A stretch of 64,000 bases of DNA, from contig VCCP01000002.1 of the NCBI GenBank assembly GCA_005765155.1, positions 4,588,001 through 4,652,000 on the forward strand, read 5' to 3'. This DNA is from Zelopaecilomyces penicillatus. Lineage: Eukaryota > Ascomycota > Sordariomycetes > Hypocreales > Pseudodiploosporaceae. The first letter of the stretch is position 1, and the number at the start of each line of letters is the position of its first letter. The notes beneath the pieces were generated by a model that saw nothing but the letters and a program-made list of their open reading frames with translations, made no database searches and had not been told where the DNA came from. Shown in pieces: positions 1 to 10,400 of this stretch. A program made the position numbers and the translations under genes.

Positions 1-1926
1 CTCCAGCAGGTCTTTCCACACATCAGCCTCCTCTTGTCGACCAAGACTGTCACCGCTCCTCTCTCCCAGCACCCTGACAAAGTCGGCCAGTTTTCTCTTT
101 TCCGATTCGCGGCTCATGCTGTCATTTCGAAGTCTTTCGATCTCTGTGACGTACTCTTCAACACGTTCCCGCAGATATATCAGCTCCTCCTCTCGGTCCT
201 GGGCGTCTTCGTCGTACATTCGTGCTGTTTGATCGGTTGATGATGTGGCGCTTCGCGCAGTGCTTGGTCTCACCTCATCCTCTTTCATCTGTCTTTCCAA
301 CTCTTTTAACTTCTTTCTCAAGACCTTGTTTTCACGCCCAAATACAGCTAGTCCCGTCTTAAGCTCAACATTTTCAGAAATCATTTCCTTGATGCCTTCT
401 TCGGACAGCTTGTCTAAGCGATCGCTCAAGAACATTACCTTGAGTTTAAGATCGAAGTTTTCTTTAGATAGCCGCTCAATAGTACTACTTTGTTCTTTCA
501 AAGTCAGGTTCTTGCCGGCCCGCCCAATCGTCTTCGTAGTGGTCATGATGGTTGAAGATTGCCGTGGAGTCTCAAGACCATTCTTAAACTTGTACTCAAG
601 TGCCAGCGACTCAGGAACCTGTACGTTCTTAACATGTTGGGCAATAACTGTATCCGTCGGCGCTGTGTTCAGGTTCTCCTTGGAAGCCCTAGGGGTCCTC
701 ATCAAGCGGCTCTGGGGCTGTCTTTCGGGGCTGTCAACTTCGGGGAGCGGTTCGAGATGGTGCGAAGATATGTCCCCGTACTCGTCTGTTCCAAGGCCAG
801 AATTCATGCTACCAATGCTGATTGATCTAGGAAGGAGGTTATTGGAAGGGCGAGGCATGCCAAGAGCAGGCACTGCACCGCCCGATTGTAAGGCGTAGTC
901 AACTCCGTGTCCAACTGTGGCATCGCTACCATCGTGAGATTCAGCATTCGTGGCAAATGATGATGTCGAAGATCGTTGACTGCCAAAGCGGCTGCGAAGG
1001 TATTTTGGCCGCTTGCCGCGTAACGCGACACCAGGCGTTGCACCTGCATCCATCCTCTCGGAAATAGACTGACCCTGTGATAACAAGGATCTGTCGTGAT
1101 CCTGATCGTCAACACTGGAAACAAATGAATCCTCGTTGACATCCCTTTCTTCTTCATACTCGGGTATTGGGTCGATGGGAGGATTGGAGGCCATGCTCGC
1201 GGCTCGGGTTATACTCCTAGCTGCTGCAGCCGTCGTAGGCGAAGAGTCGAAATTTTCCAGGACTGAAGTAGAATTGCTCTCCCCAGTTGCGTCCTCTTCG
1301 GGTTCGGCAACTTCTTTAACTTGGCTTAGGGGCTGAGCGGGTTTTGTTGGTGCCTTGGTGGGCGAATCGAATAGGAAGGTGTCGTCTATGCCGCCTCCAT
1401 CCATATTGGTAGTGCCCGTTGGAATAGGTGACAGCGCGGGCAAGAAGCTGGACTCAATGTCTCCGAAGTGTTCTCGCACCGCCTCCTCGGTCATGGTCTC
1501 GTCAGGGTGCATCGTGGGATCGATGGCTGTAGCCTCAAGATAACTGATGTCGGCCGGTAGATGCCTCCGCGCACATTCTTCGTACGACATTGATGTTGCT
1601 GATTCGTCTTCTTCTCCTTCTCCTTCTCCCTCTACATGTATATCTCCCTCTACTTCTCCATGTTCTTCATCGCCTTGAGTCGCAGCCGGAGGTTCCAGAG
1701 GAGGAGACCCTCGTGGTGTTCGGTCGTCGTGATTTGGTGTAACCGGCCGCTCCCCACTTGATGGCGGCTGTGAATGTGGTTCGCCCATCTCTGTGACTGC
1801 AGTCGAATCATCCGTTGTCATCTGGCTCTGGTTTGAAGGCTCAGCGCCATCCGTCGAGACGCGCCTGGCCGGGGAGGGGCGCGCTTCGGGGCTATGAGTG
1901 CTGTTGTTGTGCTCGGCGCTGGCCAT
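1..1926 (-). CDS. mto1: Mto1/ApsB-type microtubule-organising protein (CM1 domain), C-terminus cut by window edge
   Basis: A single uninterrupted minus-strand frame of 642 codons runs off the left edge, so the C-terminus is missing. The chosen ATG (1926-1924) follows an in-frame stop at 1945-1947 and has a good context (CACAATGGC). Residues 1-470 are acidic, Ser/Pro/Glu-rich and probably disordered. From about residue 473 comes the centrosomin motif 1: LKEQSSTIERLSKENFDLK, then a leucine-rich stretch with SDRLDKLSEEGIKEM. This motif in Mto1, ApsB and CDK5RAP2 recruits and activates the gamma-tubulin complex. Heptad-like coiled coil follows to the edge. Inferred role: non-spindle-pole microtubule nucleation and nuclear positioning. 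A second ATG at 1821 is possible, but the upstream start keeps a plausible N-terminus. Confidence 0.85.
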   Translation of the reverse strand, partial: MASAEHNNSTHSPEARPSPARRVSTDGAEPSNQSQMTTDDSTAVTEMGEPHSQPPSSGERPVTPNHDDRTPRGSPPLEPPAATQGDEEHGEVEGDIHVEGEGEGEEDESATSMSYEECARRHLPADISYLEATAIDPTMHPDETMTEEAVREHFGDIESSFLPALSPIPTGTTNMDGGGIDDTFLFDSPTKAPTKPAQPLSQVKEVAEPEEDATGESNSTSVLENFDSSPTTAAAARSITRAASMASNPPIDPIPEYEEERDVNEDSFVSSVDDQDHDRSLLSQGQSISERMDAGATPGVALRGKRPKYLRSRFGSQRSSTSSFATNAESHDGSDATVGHGVDYALQSGGAVPALGMPRPSNNLLPRSISIGSMNSGLGTDEYGDISSHHLEPLPEVDSPERQPQSRLMRTPRASKENLNTAPTDTVIAQHVKNVQVPESLALEYKFKNGLETPRQSSTIMTTTKTIGRAGKNLTLKEQSSTIERLSKENFDLKLKVMFLSDRLDKLSEEGIKEMISENVELKTGLAVFGRENKVLRKKLKELERQMKEDEVRPSTARSATSSTDQTARMYDEDAQDREEELIYLRERVEEYVTEIERLRNDSMSRESEKRKLADFVRVLGERSGDSLGRQEEADVWKDLLE

Positions 1927-3200
1927 TGTGCATCTTGGACCGGCTCACGCTGGATTTTCCTTGCGCTTGGAAAAAAAGGCACGGCCAGATGCGCGATATG
2001 CAAGCTGAAAGGAGATCTAGTCGATGGGGGACTGCGAGAAGTAAGCATGGGACAGTTTTGCTTTGGCCGCACTCCGAGCCTTGGAATCCATGGCGCCATG
2101 TGTCAGAAAGCCCGACAACTGGAGCGGTGGTTAGGCGCCGTTGCCAGAGCCACACACCCCCAAAGCCCCACTGGCGTGGTGCCCAGCGGGCAGCGCACAG
2201 CACTAACGGCGGTCCTCTGGTGCTCTGTATCATAAGCGCGAATCTCCTTTGTGGTCTGCGAGCGCCTGGCGCTTCTATCCGCATCACCAAACATCACAAT
2301 GTCTCAACTTTGAACGGCAAGCCGTCTTGCACTGCAATAAACGCCTCCCAGGCCTTCTTTTGATTGACGCACAGGGATCAAGCCAAACTCATCACCAGAT
2401 TTGGCTGACGAACCATATCTGGTTTCGTTAATTGACGGTTTCGAGTAATATTCGCGTCCCACGATTCGAAGCCGATCACACAAAAGGTTGTAGCATTTTT
2501 AACATTTTCAATAAATATTCCAATAATATGGTGCACTATTAGAGAACTAATCCTCTCGTCAAGAATATTTTGTCCACAAGGTGGGTGCCAAGTCAAGCAC
2601 AACGTGGTTTGCTGTGAATAGGGGGTAGAAATATTATAGCAATTTACGGATAGTACCACTAAGGATGTGTGACATCTTTGGAGGTGATTCATTATGAGAA
2701 TACGTGCAGCTTGTCAACCCTTGTATTCAAGCATACCAATAACTATATGTCTTGTCTGTTCGGGTGGTGAGTTGGGAAAAGAGAAAGACTGCTCAACCAG
2801 TGGACTTGTGTCAAACATTTTGTCTAAAGCTCAAACTTAGACCGACAGTCAAGAGAATGCGAGATTATGACTATCAAAAATTCAATTCAGTAGAACCTCA
2901 ATCAGCTCAAACACCCCCTCCAAATACAAAGAATAATGTGCTAATACAAGGTAAAGTTATCCTCCAGTCGGGCTCTACCAATTAGAGCTCTTTAACCTTT
3001 TCTTTTAAAATCATGTCCTCATTTGCCTCTGAGATACTGCAAAAGAAGAGGCAGCAATTACTAGTAATCATACTTGCTTGGGAATATGACAAAGGAAGAC
3101 CACAAGCACGCCAAACGCCACCATCCTATCCAAATCAGCACTGCCCCAGTCCGTATATAATTATGCAACATGATTCTTCTTGACAAAGTGCTCATGGCAG
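1927..3200. other. Intergenic: mto1 promoter and GT90 3' flank
   Basis: No supported gene. The first 400 bases are GC-rich leader/promoter of the minus-strand mto1. About 2440-3000 is AT-rich with no coding-like frame. Small open frames here match nothing recognisable. Confidence 0.6.
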
Positions 3201-5277
3201 TTACCACCACGCCTTCCAGGTCTGCTCCAAGGTTGGATCCTTGATGGCATCGTCTACCCAGCCCAGGCTCTCTCTCTTGTCATCCAGAAGGCGGGCGTAC
3301 TCGAGCAGCAGTCTCACTACATAGACTTGCATGTCCTCCTTGCGCAAAACTTGCTCCGCCCATTCTTTACCCTCAGTAGCTATTTTCTCTGCGGCATGGT
3401 CGTGATTGTTGCTTCCTCCATATCCGAGGAAATATTCCATGATACCATAGTAATCGCCAAATCGGTTATCCATGGGGACAAAATGCTTCCATGCAACAAG
3501 GCGACTGTCGTGCCACTCACGCCAGATGGTTGATTTAATGGGCAACGAAGTTGACCGGAGAAAGCCAAGATAACGTCCAGAGAAAGAGTTTCCATCAATG
3601 TCTGGGATAAACTTGTAATCAAACTGATTGGCCATTTTCAGGCCCTTTTTAGGCTGGAAATAGTGGCCGGTATAGTTGCATTTTCCGTCTTGTGGGGGGT
3701 CACAGCTTAGGTCGGTGAAACTAATGTTCGCCCATGAGTTGACCCACTCACCCAGTTTGCCGTCCTTTTGAGCCTTGAGATTGTATGATTCCTCTGGCAT
3801 CACAAAATTTTCAGGCTTCTCCTGGCTATGCTCAATTCGAGAAAGTGTCGTCCCGTTGTTCATGGCAACAAAACGATGACGTTGGAAGCCTCGCCAGTTG
3901 TGCACGGTATTGCGTCCGCCTGTGGCGACACCACGCCAGATAGCTGTGTCGGTTTTCTCGCCCCAAGCAAGACCATGGTTATCACCGCCTGTGAAGCGCT
4001 CTTCCTCGTTCCAGTACATAGGTGCGGGTAGCAAGATTTCGTTGTTTACGGCCAACTTGGAGCCGCCAAACATGGGAAACATGATCTTGGATGCGGAAGT
4101 GGACAAGGGTTCAATAAAAATGCCCTCCAGACTCTGAAGGTCTGGCTGTTGGCATACTTCGGTCGAAAGAGTAAAGTTAGAAACATATCCTTTGTACAGA
4201 TGCGGTTTGGCATAGGTCATATCAATAGCAGGGGTCGTGTCGTTTTTGAATAGCAGTCCGACCTTTTGGGCTGGACTGTCGGGAGCGCAGCCTCGTCGAG
4301 CGATGGCCCAATAGGGTTCTGTGAAAGCATGGTCAGTCACGGAGAACAAGTGTAAAGAGTTATTGAAAGAGGAACCTACTCGTCTTTTCGAAGTTCAGAG
4401 GGCGCACCTCAACCTGCAGATCGCCCTCACGGGGAAGAGGTAGACGCTGGAACTCGTTTACCACGGTCTTGGGCGTGGGGATTTTGACGGTCTTGGAAGC
4501 CTTCTGCATGTAGCCAGCAACATCCTCCCAAGGAACAACGAGTCTAGGTTCGTCCATCGCATTCAGGGCTATGTCCATATCAGGCAAAAGATGCTCAACT
4601 GTTTTAACCATCTTGAGCCAGATCTTAGTCCAAAAAAAATTGCTTCCTGCCGTGGCATTGCCGTTACGAATGTTGATTGTCATTTCGAAAGCGGATGATT
4701 CTCTGCGAAGAACAGCGGGCTCCAAACCCCAAAAAGGTCCAAGATCGTGGTAGATTTGGTCGAAGAAATCTTCCACCACAAGGGCATTTTGCGACTTGGC
4801 AAACTCGAACCACTTATCAAAGTTGGGCGGAGGGTGACGTCCTCGGCGCTTGCGGTAGGCTTGGGCAGCTTGCTCTAGAGTTTTCGACTCCTTAGAGGTA
4901 AGCTCGGCGAATGTATGCTGCGCATCGTAGATAAGTTTGTCGATAGGGTGACCGTCTGAGGGCCCATGGGAAGCCGGAGCGGGGCCGCCAGATGGTGAGG
5001 CATTGCTAGCCGACTGCGTCTTTGCAGGTTCAGGTATCGGACTCGATATCGCATCTTCTGCACCGGCATTGGTTGTATCGACTGGAGGTTTGGCCACGGG
5101 CTGCGTAAGGGGAGCACTTGATCCCGGTTGTCCAAGGGAAATACTAGGGTTCGAGAGATCGCGAGAACTATAGCTGAAGGTGTATAGGGCTATCAAGATG
5201 ATGACTGCAAAAACACCATAGCGGGCTAGTCCTGAGGCTCGCCGGAGCGGAAGCCCCGACGACAAAAATTTGACCAT
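3201..5277 (-). CDS. Glycosyltransferase family 90 (CAP10-like), type II Golgi membrane protein
   Basis: Two exons: 5277-4380 and 4318-3201, with a 61 bp intron (donor GTAGGT, acceptor CACAG). The join rebuilds EKTKPYWAIARRGCAP; the product is 671 aa. A short basic N-terminus precedes one hydrophobic segment at about residues 20-36. A Pro/Ser/Ala-rich stem follows, then a large C-terminal domain resembling CAP10/GT90, with WRGVATGG, RHRFVAMNN, FKYIPD-like FDYKFIPDIDG and SGRYLGFLRS. In the family these are the UDP-sugar-binding elements. Known members transfer xylose or related sugars in the secretory pathway (capsule or glycan synthesis). The acceptor here cannot be told. The frame is open upstream to 5463, but ATG 5277 directly precedes the anchor and is preferred. 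Confidence 0.85.
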
Positions 5278-8200
5278 GTTGAAGGTGCGGCCGACCGTAG
5301 CGTTAATTATTTGTTGAAACGGCGAAGCGGCTGATGAATGAAGATAGCAACTGATGCAGACGAGATATGGAGAGGCTCGACTAAGTGTTGATTGCGGTGG
5401 ACGCGTTAAGAGGGTGGAGTGGCGAATATCCAAGAGACTGCCCCAGCAGTTAAAGAGCGACAATTGACAATGAGCTTAACGGAAAGAACAGACAAGGTTT
5501 CGCGAGCGCTACAGTCGCCACATGATAGTGAGGGAACTGGAATGCAGCAAGACAGCCCGTGAGAGAGAGCAGAAGAGATGTAGAAGGGACAGATTGAGTT
5601 GGCAAAGGAGCGAGGCGTCCAGGCAGAAAAGGGCTGCAGCTAACTTGGTAGTGCGCTATGGAGTACTGGCACTGGTTCATTCAGCCTCCGGTCACTTTTT
5701 TTTCATCCGGCTTGGCTTTTAGCGCTTAGGTCCCAGGAGTATGGAATACTCGTGCTGGACAACCCCCTGACTCTCATCTCTATGTAGTCTAGTAACTCAC
5801 CTACACAGCTTTGACACGTAATCATGTTAAGAAACAACATACAAAAACATCAGCAATGCCCCTTTCCGTCGTCGCGCCCTACGGGCCAGAAAAACGATAG
5901 AACACTTTCTACTACCTGTTCTGTACATAATTTGGGAAATTATGCTCTGCTTGGAATCAATGCGGACATGCGGGACGGGAACAAGGAGTGGCTTCAATCT
6001 CCTGCCATTACCAAATCCCTTACTAACGGATTTATCATTCTCTCATGCACAAATTGATTCACCTCTCTCGTGTAGACGGGCTGAGAAGCAACAATTTAAA
6101 GTTCTGATCAACAGTGACATTTGAGCATAGAGGCGAAACGGGATGATGTGCAAGAAAGAGCCCCCTTAATCGTCTGATGATGCCCTTGGCCTAGCTGCAA
6201 TGGGCCGGCTTGGGTGTTCTATTGGGCTGCTCCTCCGGCTAATGATAAGCAGCCTCCAAAGCTTCAAGCCTGACTCTATTTCCCCCACCACCCACCCCCT
6301 TGGACACGGTACGTCTAAAACTCCCATACCAGAGACAGACTGACGCGGCTGGTACCGCGTGTTTGTGTCAAGCTTTCTGCCCACTTTTTTGCCACGACAT
6401 GGACATCAAAATCTGGGGTGAGAAACGTGTCCTGTCATGTCGGGTTCCAGCCCGGGCACGACGCCCGTGCTTGCCGAGGAGGGTATAATTGTTCGCGGCG
6501 TTCCCAGCAGAATCTTGCATCGCGTATTGATGAAGTGCATAGCACCGATTAGGTTCTTTCTCTCAGTGTCCGCTCGTAGAGATATGGAGTAACTGCGAAG
6601 AAATGGTTCATAAACACTCATTGGAGACTAGCGGAACCCCTTGCCGTGATCCTTTTCGCACCCAGGCCTAGCTGAAAATCTGACAAGGGCAATTATTTCC
6701 ATTCCGCCGTTAATAACGCGCTCCCCTTCCACCCCTTTAAACGTTGACGCGAAAAACGCCCAATTAAGCAATTGATTAATTATAACCTAGTGTAAGTGCT
6801 CCTGCTTTAGAATGCACGTTAGCCCAACACGTTTGGTTTAAAACGACGTTGACGTCAATACTGAGTTGATGTGTCTGAGCTCCAAGTGCAGCTACTTTGC
6901 TGTGTATTCTACTTTGTTTATATAGGTAGTGGGCAGTCTAAATAGACAAAAATACTCAGAGTGAACATTAAAAGCAGGGTTATGGGATGTTCGAGATACC
7001 GCCTTTGTTGGTAATACTTCATCCGGGTTGGTTGAATGCGATAGATTTTCAAGAGCTGCCCTAGCTAACCCTACATCTCGATGGGTCCATAATGATTTCT
7101 GGACAATGATGACGATCCAACAGGGTAATACAGAACAACTCCTTTGTTTGTCATACACTTATAAAAATGACCAAATTGTAGTGAGGTCATGCAAGGTTGA
7201 AAGGGTAAAAGTGCACAGCTGAACCTCTTCTCGTATAACTGTCTTATTACATGTGTTTAATCATCGATGACACAACGCTCACATGGATATGATACGTAAA
7301 GGTTCCCCGCTCCCACCTTGCACCGGATGCTTCCAACAGGTAGATGAAGACCAATGCAAAACCGCTCAACATTTAATACTCCACCTGCCCTCTCAAAGTA
7401 TTACTTAACATGACGTTTTCGGAGCCGTCGGCCTCCGCAGACTGCATCCGTAGCATAAAAACATCCCAACTCCATAATAATTAACGGGCAATATCAGGAC
7501 AGTTTGAGGGGTAGCACCGGCTGTTAGCGGGTCCTTGGCTATCACTCGCCTCTGCATGGAGACTAAAACAGCCGCTCTGGATCCCAGTGTCATGGCTCGG
7601 CGAACTAAAAACGCAGCTCATGAACGAACCCTCCACCGTTTGTTTGGGGGAGACTTATTACTAGAGTGCGGGACAGTTGGATAAAGAGATGATAATGGGC
7701 TTGTGAATGGCTACTTCGCGCACCACTACCCGCCTGTTCAAATATTCATATTTTGTAGCGGTTCGCTGCACGGCTGCAGCCGTTCATGCTCAAGAGGGTC
7801 AAAAGGACGGTGATGCAAGGGTGGGTGGGAACATAGCCATTAGTAGGCCAAAACTAACGTAGAGTATTACTGCGCCAGAGTCCCTCGCGCCAAGGACATA
7901 TGGCTTTTAATAAGGGAGGCAGAGAGCTAGCCAAGGTTTACGAAATACTATATATATTTTTTTTATTTAATCCCAAATTCTTCACATTATTTTATCAAAG
8001 ACGGTGAGGCAAGGGGCCACACCACCACACCACACCAACACACTCACGGCGGACCAACACCAAAGCGGGCGCCCCATAAGGAATCCGTCCCGTAGTAGGT
8101 ACGGTACGTCCCTTTTTTGGCTGGTGGAGGGAGGCATGTCAGAAAATGACGGGCATGGTGATGGATGATGGCCTTGGTACAGTAAGCAAAGAGATGGAAC

Positions 8201-8456
8201 GGGCACAAGCCGTAGGGATACCACCTACGTACATACCTACCTAGCTATACGGAGTGCATACTGGGTCATGCCTAGGATTATGAACACTGGTAGCCCTTTT
8301 GCCCCCAAGGATGCCGGGCGTGGGTTGCCATTTTTTTACGTACGGGTTTTGGTAGCGGGTGCGTATTATTATCCCACGACGGACAGACCTGACAACAGCC
8401 GGACGGCCCAGCGAGAAGTGCGTGCACGTCCCCGCGGGCCATTGTGTTGCACATGA

Positions 8457-8483
8457 TGTGTGTGTGTGTGTGTGTGTGTGTGC
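8457..8483. repeat. (TG)n microsatellite
   Basis: Nearly pure TG run followed by an alternating GCGCAC stretch. About 0.7 kb upstream of the arginase start. Confidence 0.95.
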
Positions 8484-8573
8484 GCACAGCGCACGTAGTC
8501 GTTAACTGCATGCGTGAGAACAGTGCGTGCGAGATTTTACAAACAATGAGCGAGATGTGTTCCCCTTTGGTGC

Positions 8574-8590
8574 GTGTGTGTGTGTGTGTG
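8574..8590. repeat. Second (TG)n microsatellite
   Basis: A shorter TG run about 100 bp after the first. Together they form a Z-DNA-prone stretch in the distal arginase promoter. Confidence 0.9.
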
Positions 8591-8730
8591 AATTAACAGT
8601 GTGTGAGAGTATGTTCTTTCCGGCCCCCCGTCGCTGCCCCGCGGTGGAGTCCCGCTCCGGCGGCATTGCCGGCTGAAGCCACTTGGGACAGGGCATGCTT
8701 TGGTGCGGTTGCAGCCCGTGGGCTTCCCTT

Positions 8731-8788
8731 CCTCTAAGTTACTAGTTCGGTATTCTCTCCTGTTGCTTCTTTACCTCTAAGTTACTAG
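8731..8788. repeat. 15 bp direct repeat pair
   Basis: CCTCTAAGTTACTAG occurs at 8731-8745 and again at 8774-8788, identical, 43 bp start to start. It lies 0.4 kb upstream of the arginase ATG. It could be a duplicated factor site or a small tandem duplication; no known motif is recognised. Confidence 0.9.
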
Positions 8789-9195
8789 CCCGCTCCACCA
8801 CGAGACAGGTTGCTCTGCCTGACCTGCACTTAGGGGTCTAGCTTGCGCATTTTTGCCTGGCCTCGGAGCGCCGCTTCACTCTCCTCCGAGTAGGTAATAA
8901 TAATGTTATATTGGCAGCAAGGCAAGGCGTTCCAGGCGAGCAAGCATGGCTGCTCGGCCGATTCAAGGCGTGTGACCAGAGAGAGAGAGAGTCTGTTACC
9001 CGCCCCCTCTCCCAAAAACCCTTTATCTCCTCCGTTCTTCTCTCCGTCCTCACAGCCCGTTTTTAAACTTTTTTCTTCCTGCTTCCACCTCAAAACTTTA
9101 GGACTTTTTTCTTCTTTTTACTCAGCCGATAAAAACTACTCTGCGTGGATTGATTATCCCCTCCTGTCTATTCGCTGCGCGACTCCTCAATCAAT

Positions 9196-10400
9196 ATGAA
9201 CACCAGCATTATCCGGAGCCGGTTCCTCTCTCACCCGGAGGACCTCGGCGTCGTTGCCGTTGGCTTCTCTGGTGGTCAGGTACGAGCCCATCCATCATTG
9301 CCCCTCATCCCCCGCCTCCTCCACGAAGCAAACGTGCGATTCGTCGCTTTTAAGTGCCATCTTGGCTAACTTTTCGCATCTGCGCAATTACTACTACAGC
9401 CCAAGGATGGTGTTGACATTGGCCCCACGGCCCTGATTGAGTCGGGACTGCTTCACCAGATCCGAGATGAGCTGAACTACAAGGTCCATGGCGACGAGCA
9501 GGTTCAATTCTACAAGGAACTCACGCCTGCTTCTGACCCCGACTACCGAGGCATGAAGAACCCTCTTCTCGTCTCTGCCGTCACCCAGAAGATCGCCTCG
9601 CAGACCTACGAGCACTCATCTCAGGGCCGTCTGACTCTTACCCTCGGCGGCGACCACAGCATTGCCATTGGAACCATTGCGGGCACGGCTAAGGCCACCC
9701 GCGAGAGGCTCAACCGCGAACTCGCCGTCATCTGGGTGGACGCGCACGCCGACATTAACACACCCGAGACCAGCGACAGCGGCAACATTCACGGCATGCC
9801 TGTTGCCTTCCTCACCGGCCTTGCCACAGAGGAGAAGGAGGAGTACTTTGGCTGGGTCAAGGAGGACATGCGCCTCAACGTCAACAAGCTCGTCTACATT
9901 GGCCTGCGCGATGTCGACTCCGGCGAGAAACGCATTCTGAGGGAGAATGGCATCAAGGCCTTCAGCATGTTTGACATTGATCGGTGAGTTTGCGTAATCC
10001 CCGCCCGCCGCTTACCTCATATTACCACTCTGCCCCATCCTTTGCACTGTGAGGGTTTGGTTGATACTGATCCTTCTGGATTTCCTTTAGTCATGGCATC
10101 GGCCGCGTCGTCGAGATGGCGCTTGCACACATTGGCGCCGATACACCGATCCACCTGTCGTTCGATGTTGATGCGCTGGATCCCATGTGGGCTCCCAGCA
10201 CTGGCACTCCCGTCCGAGGAGGCCTGACGCTGCGTGAGGGTGATTACATTTGCGAGGCCGTCCACCAGACTGGCAACCTCGTCGCTATTGACCTTGTCGA
10301 GGTCAACCCCAGCCTTGCTGCCACCGAGGCCGGTGCCCAGGAGACTGTCCGCGCCGGCTGCTCACTTGTGCGCTGCGCTCTCGGCGAGACTCTGTTGTAG
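9196..10400 (+). CDS. car1: Arginase
   Basis: Three exons: 9196-9279, 9400-9983 and 10091-10400; the product is 325 aa, a normal arginase length. It hydrolyses L-arginine to ornithine and urea in the cytosol, the first step of arginine use as a nitrogen source. All manganese-binding signatures are present: GGDHSIAIGT, DAHADIN followed by GNIHGMP, and SFDVDALDPMWAPSTGTP. The C-terminus ends CSLVRCALGETLL. Introns are 120 and 107 bp with consensus GTACGA and GTGAGT donors. The start sits at TCAATATGAA after a pyrimidine-rich leader. An HGATAR-type site (CGATAA, 9125-9130) upstream would fit nitrogen control by a GATA factor, but this is only a suggestion. No residue is missing. Confidence 0.97.

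Larger units (their letters stand above)
5278..9195. other. 3.9 kb intergenic region
   Basis: No protein gene supported. It holds the GT90 promoter on the left and the arginase promoter on the right. Visible items are a perfect TGACGTCA (6850-6857), two (TG)n tracts, and a 15 bp direct repeat at 8731/8774. Just before the arginase ATG there is pyrimidine-rich leader sequence. All open frames are short and lack recognisable motifs. Confidence 0.6.

Noticed and set aside
1815..2363. Plus-strand 182-codon open frame over the mto1 5' end
   Set aside because: Antisense to the mto1 start and promoter, no motif, composition unlike a protein; the minus-strand frame carries the real gene.
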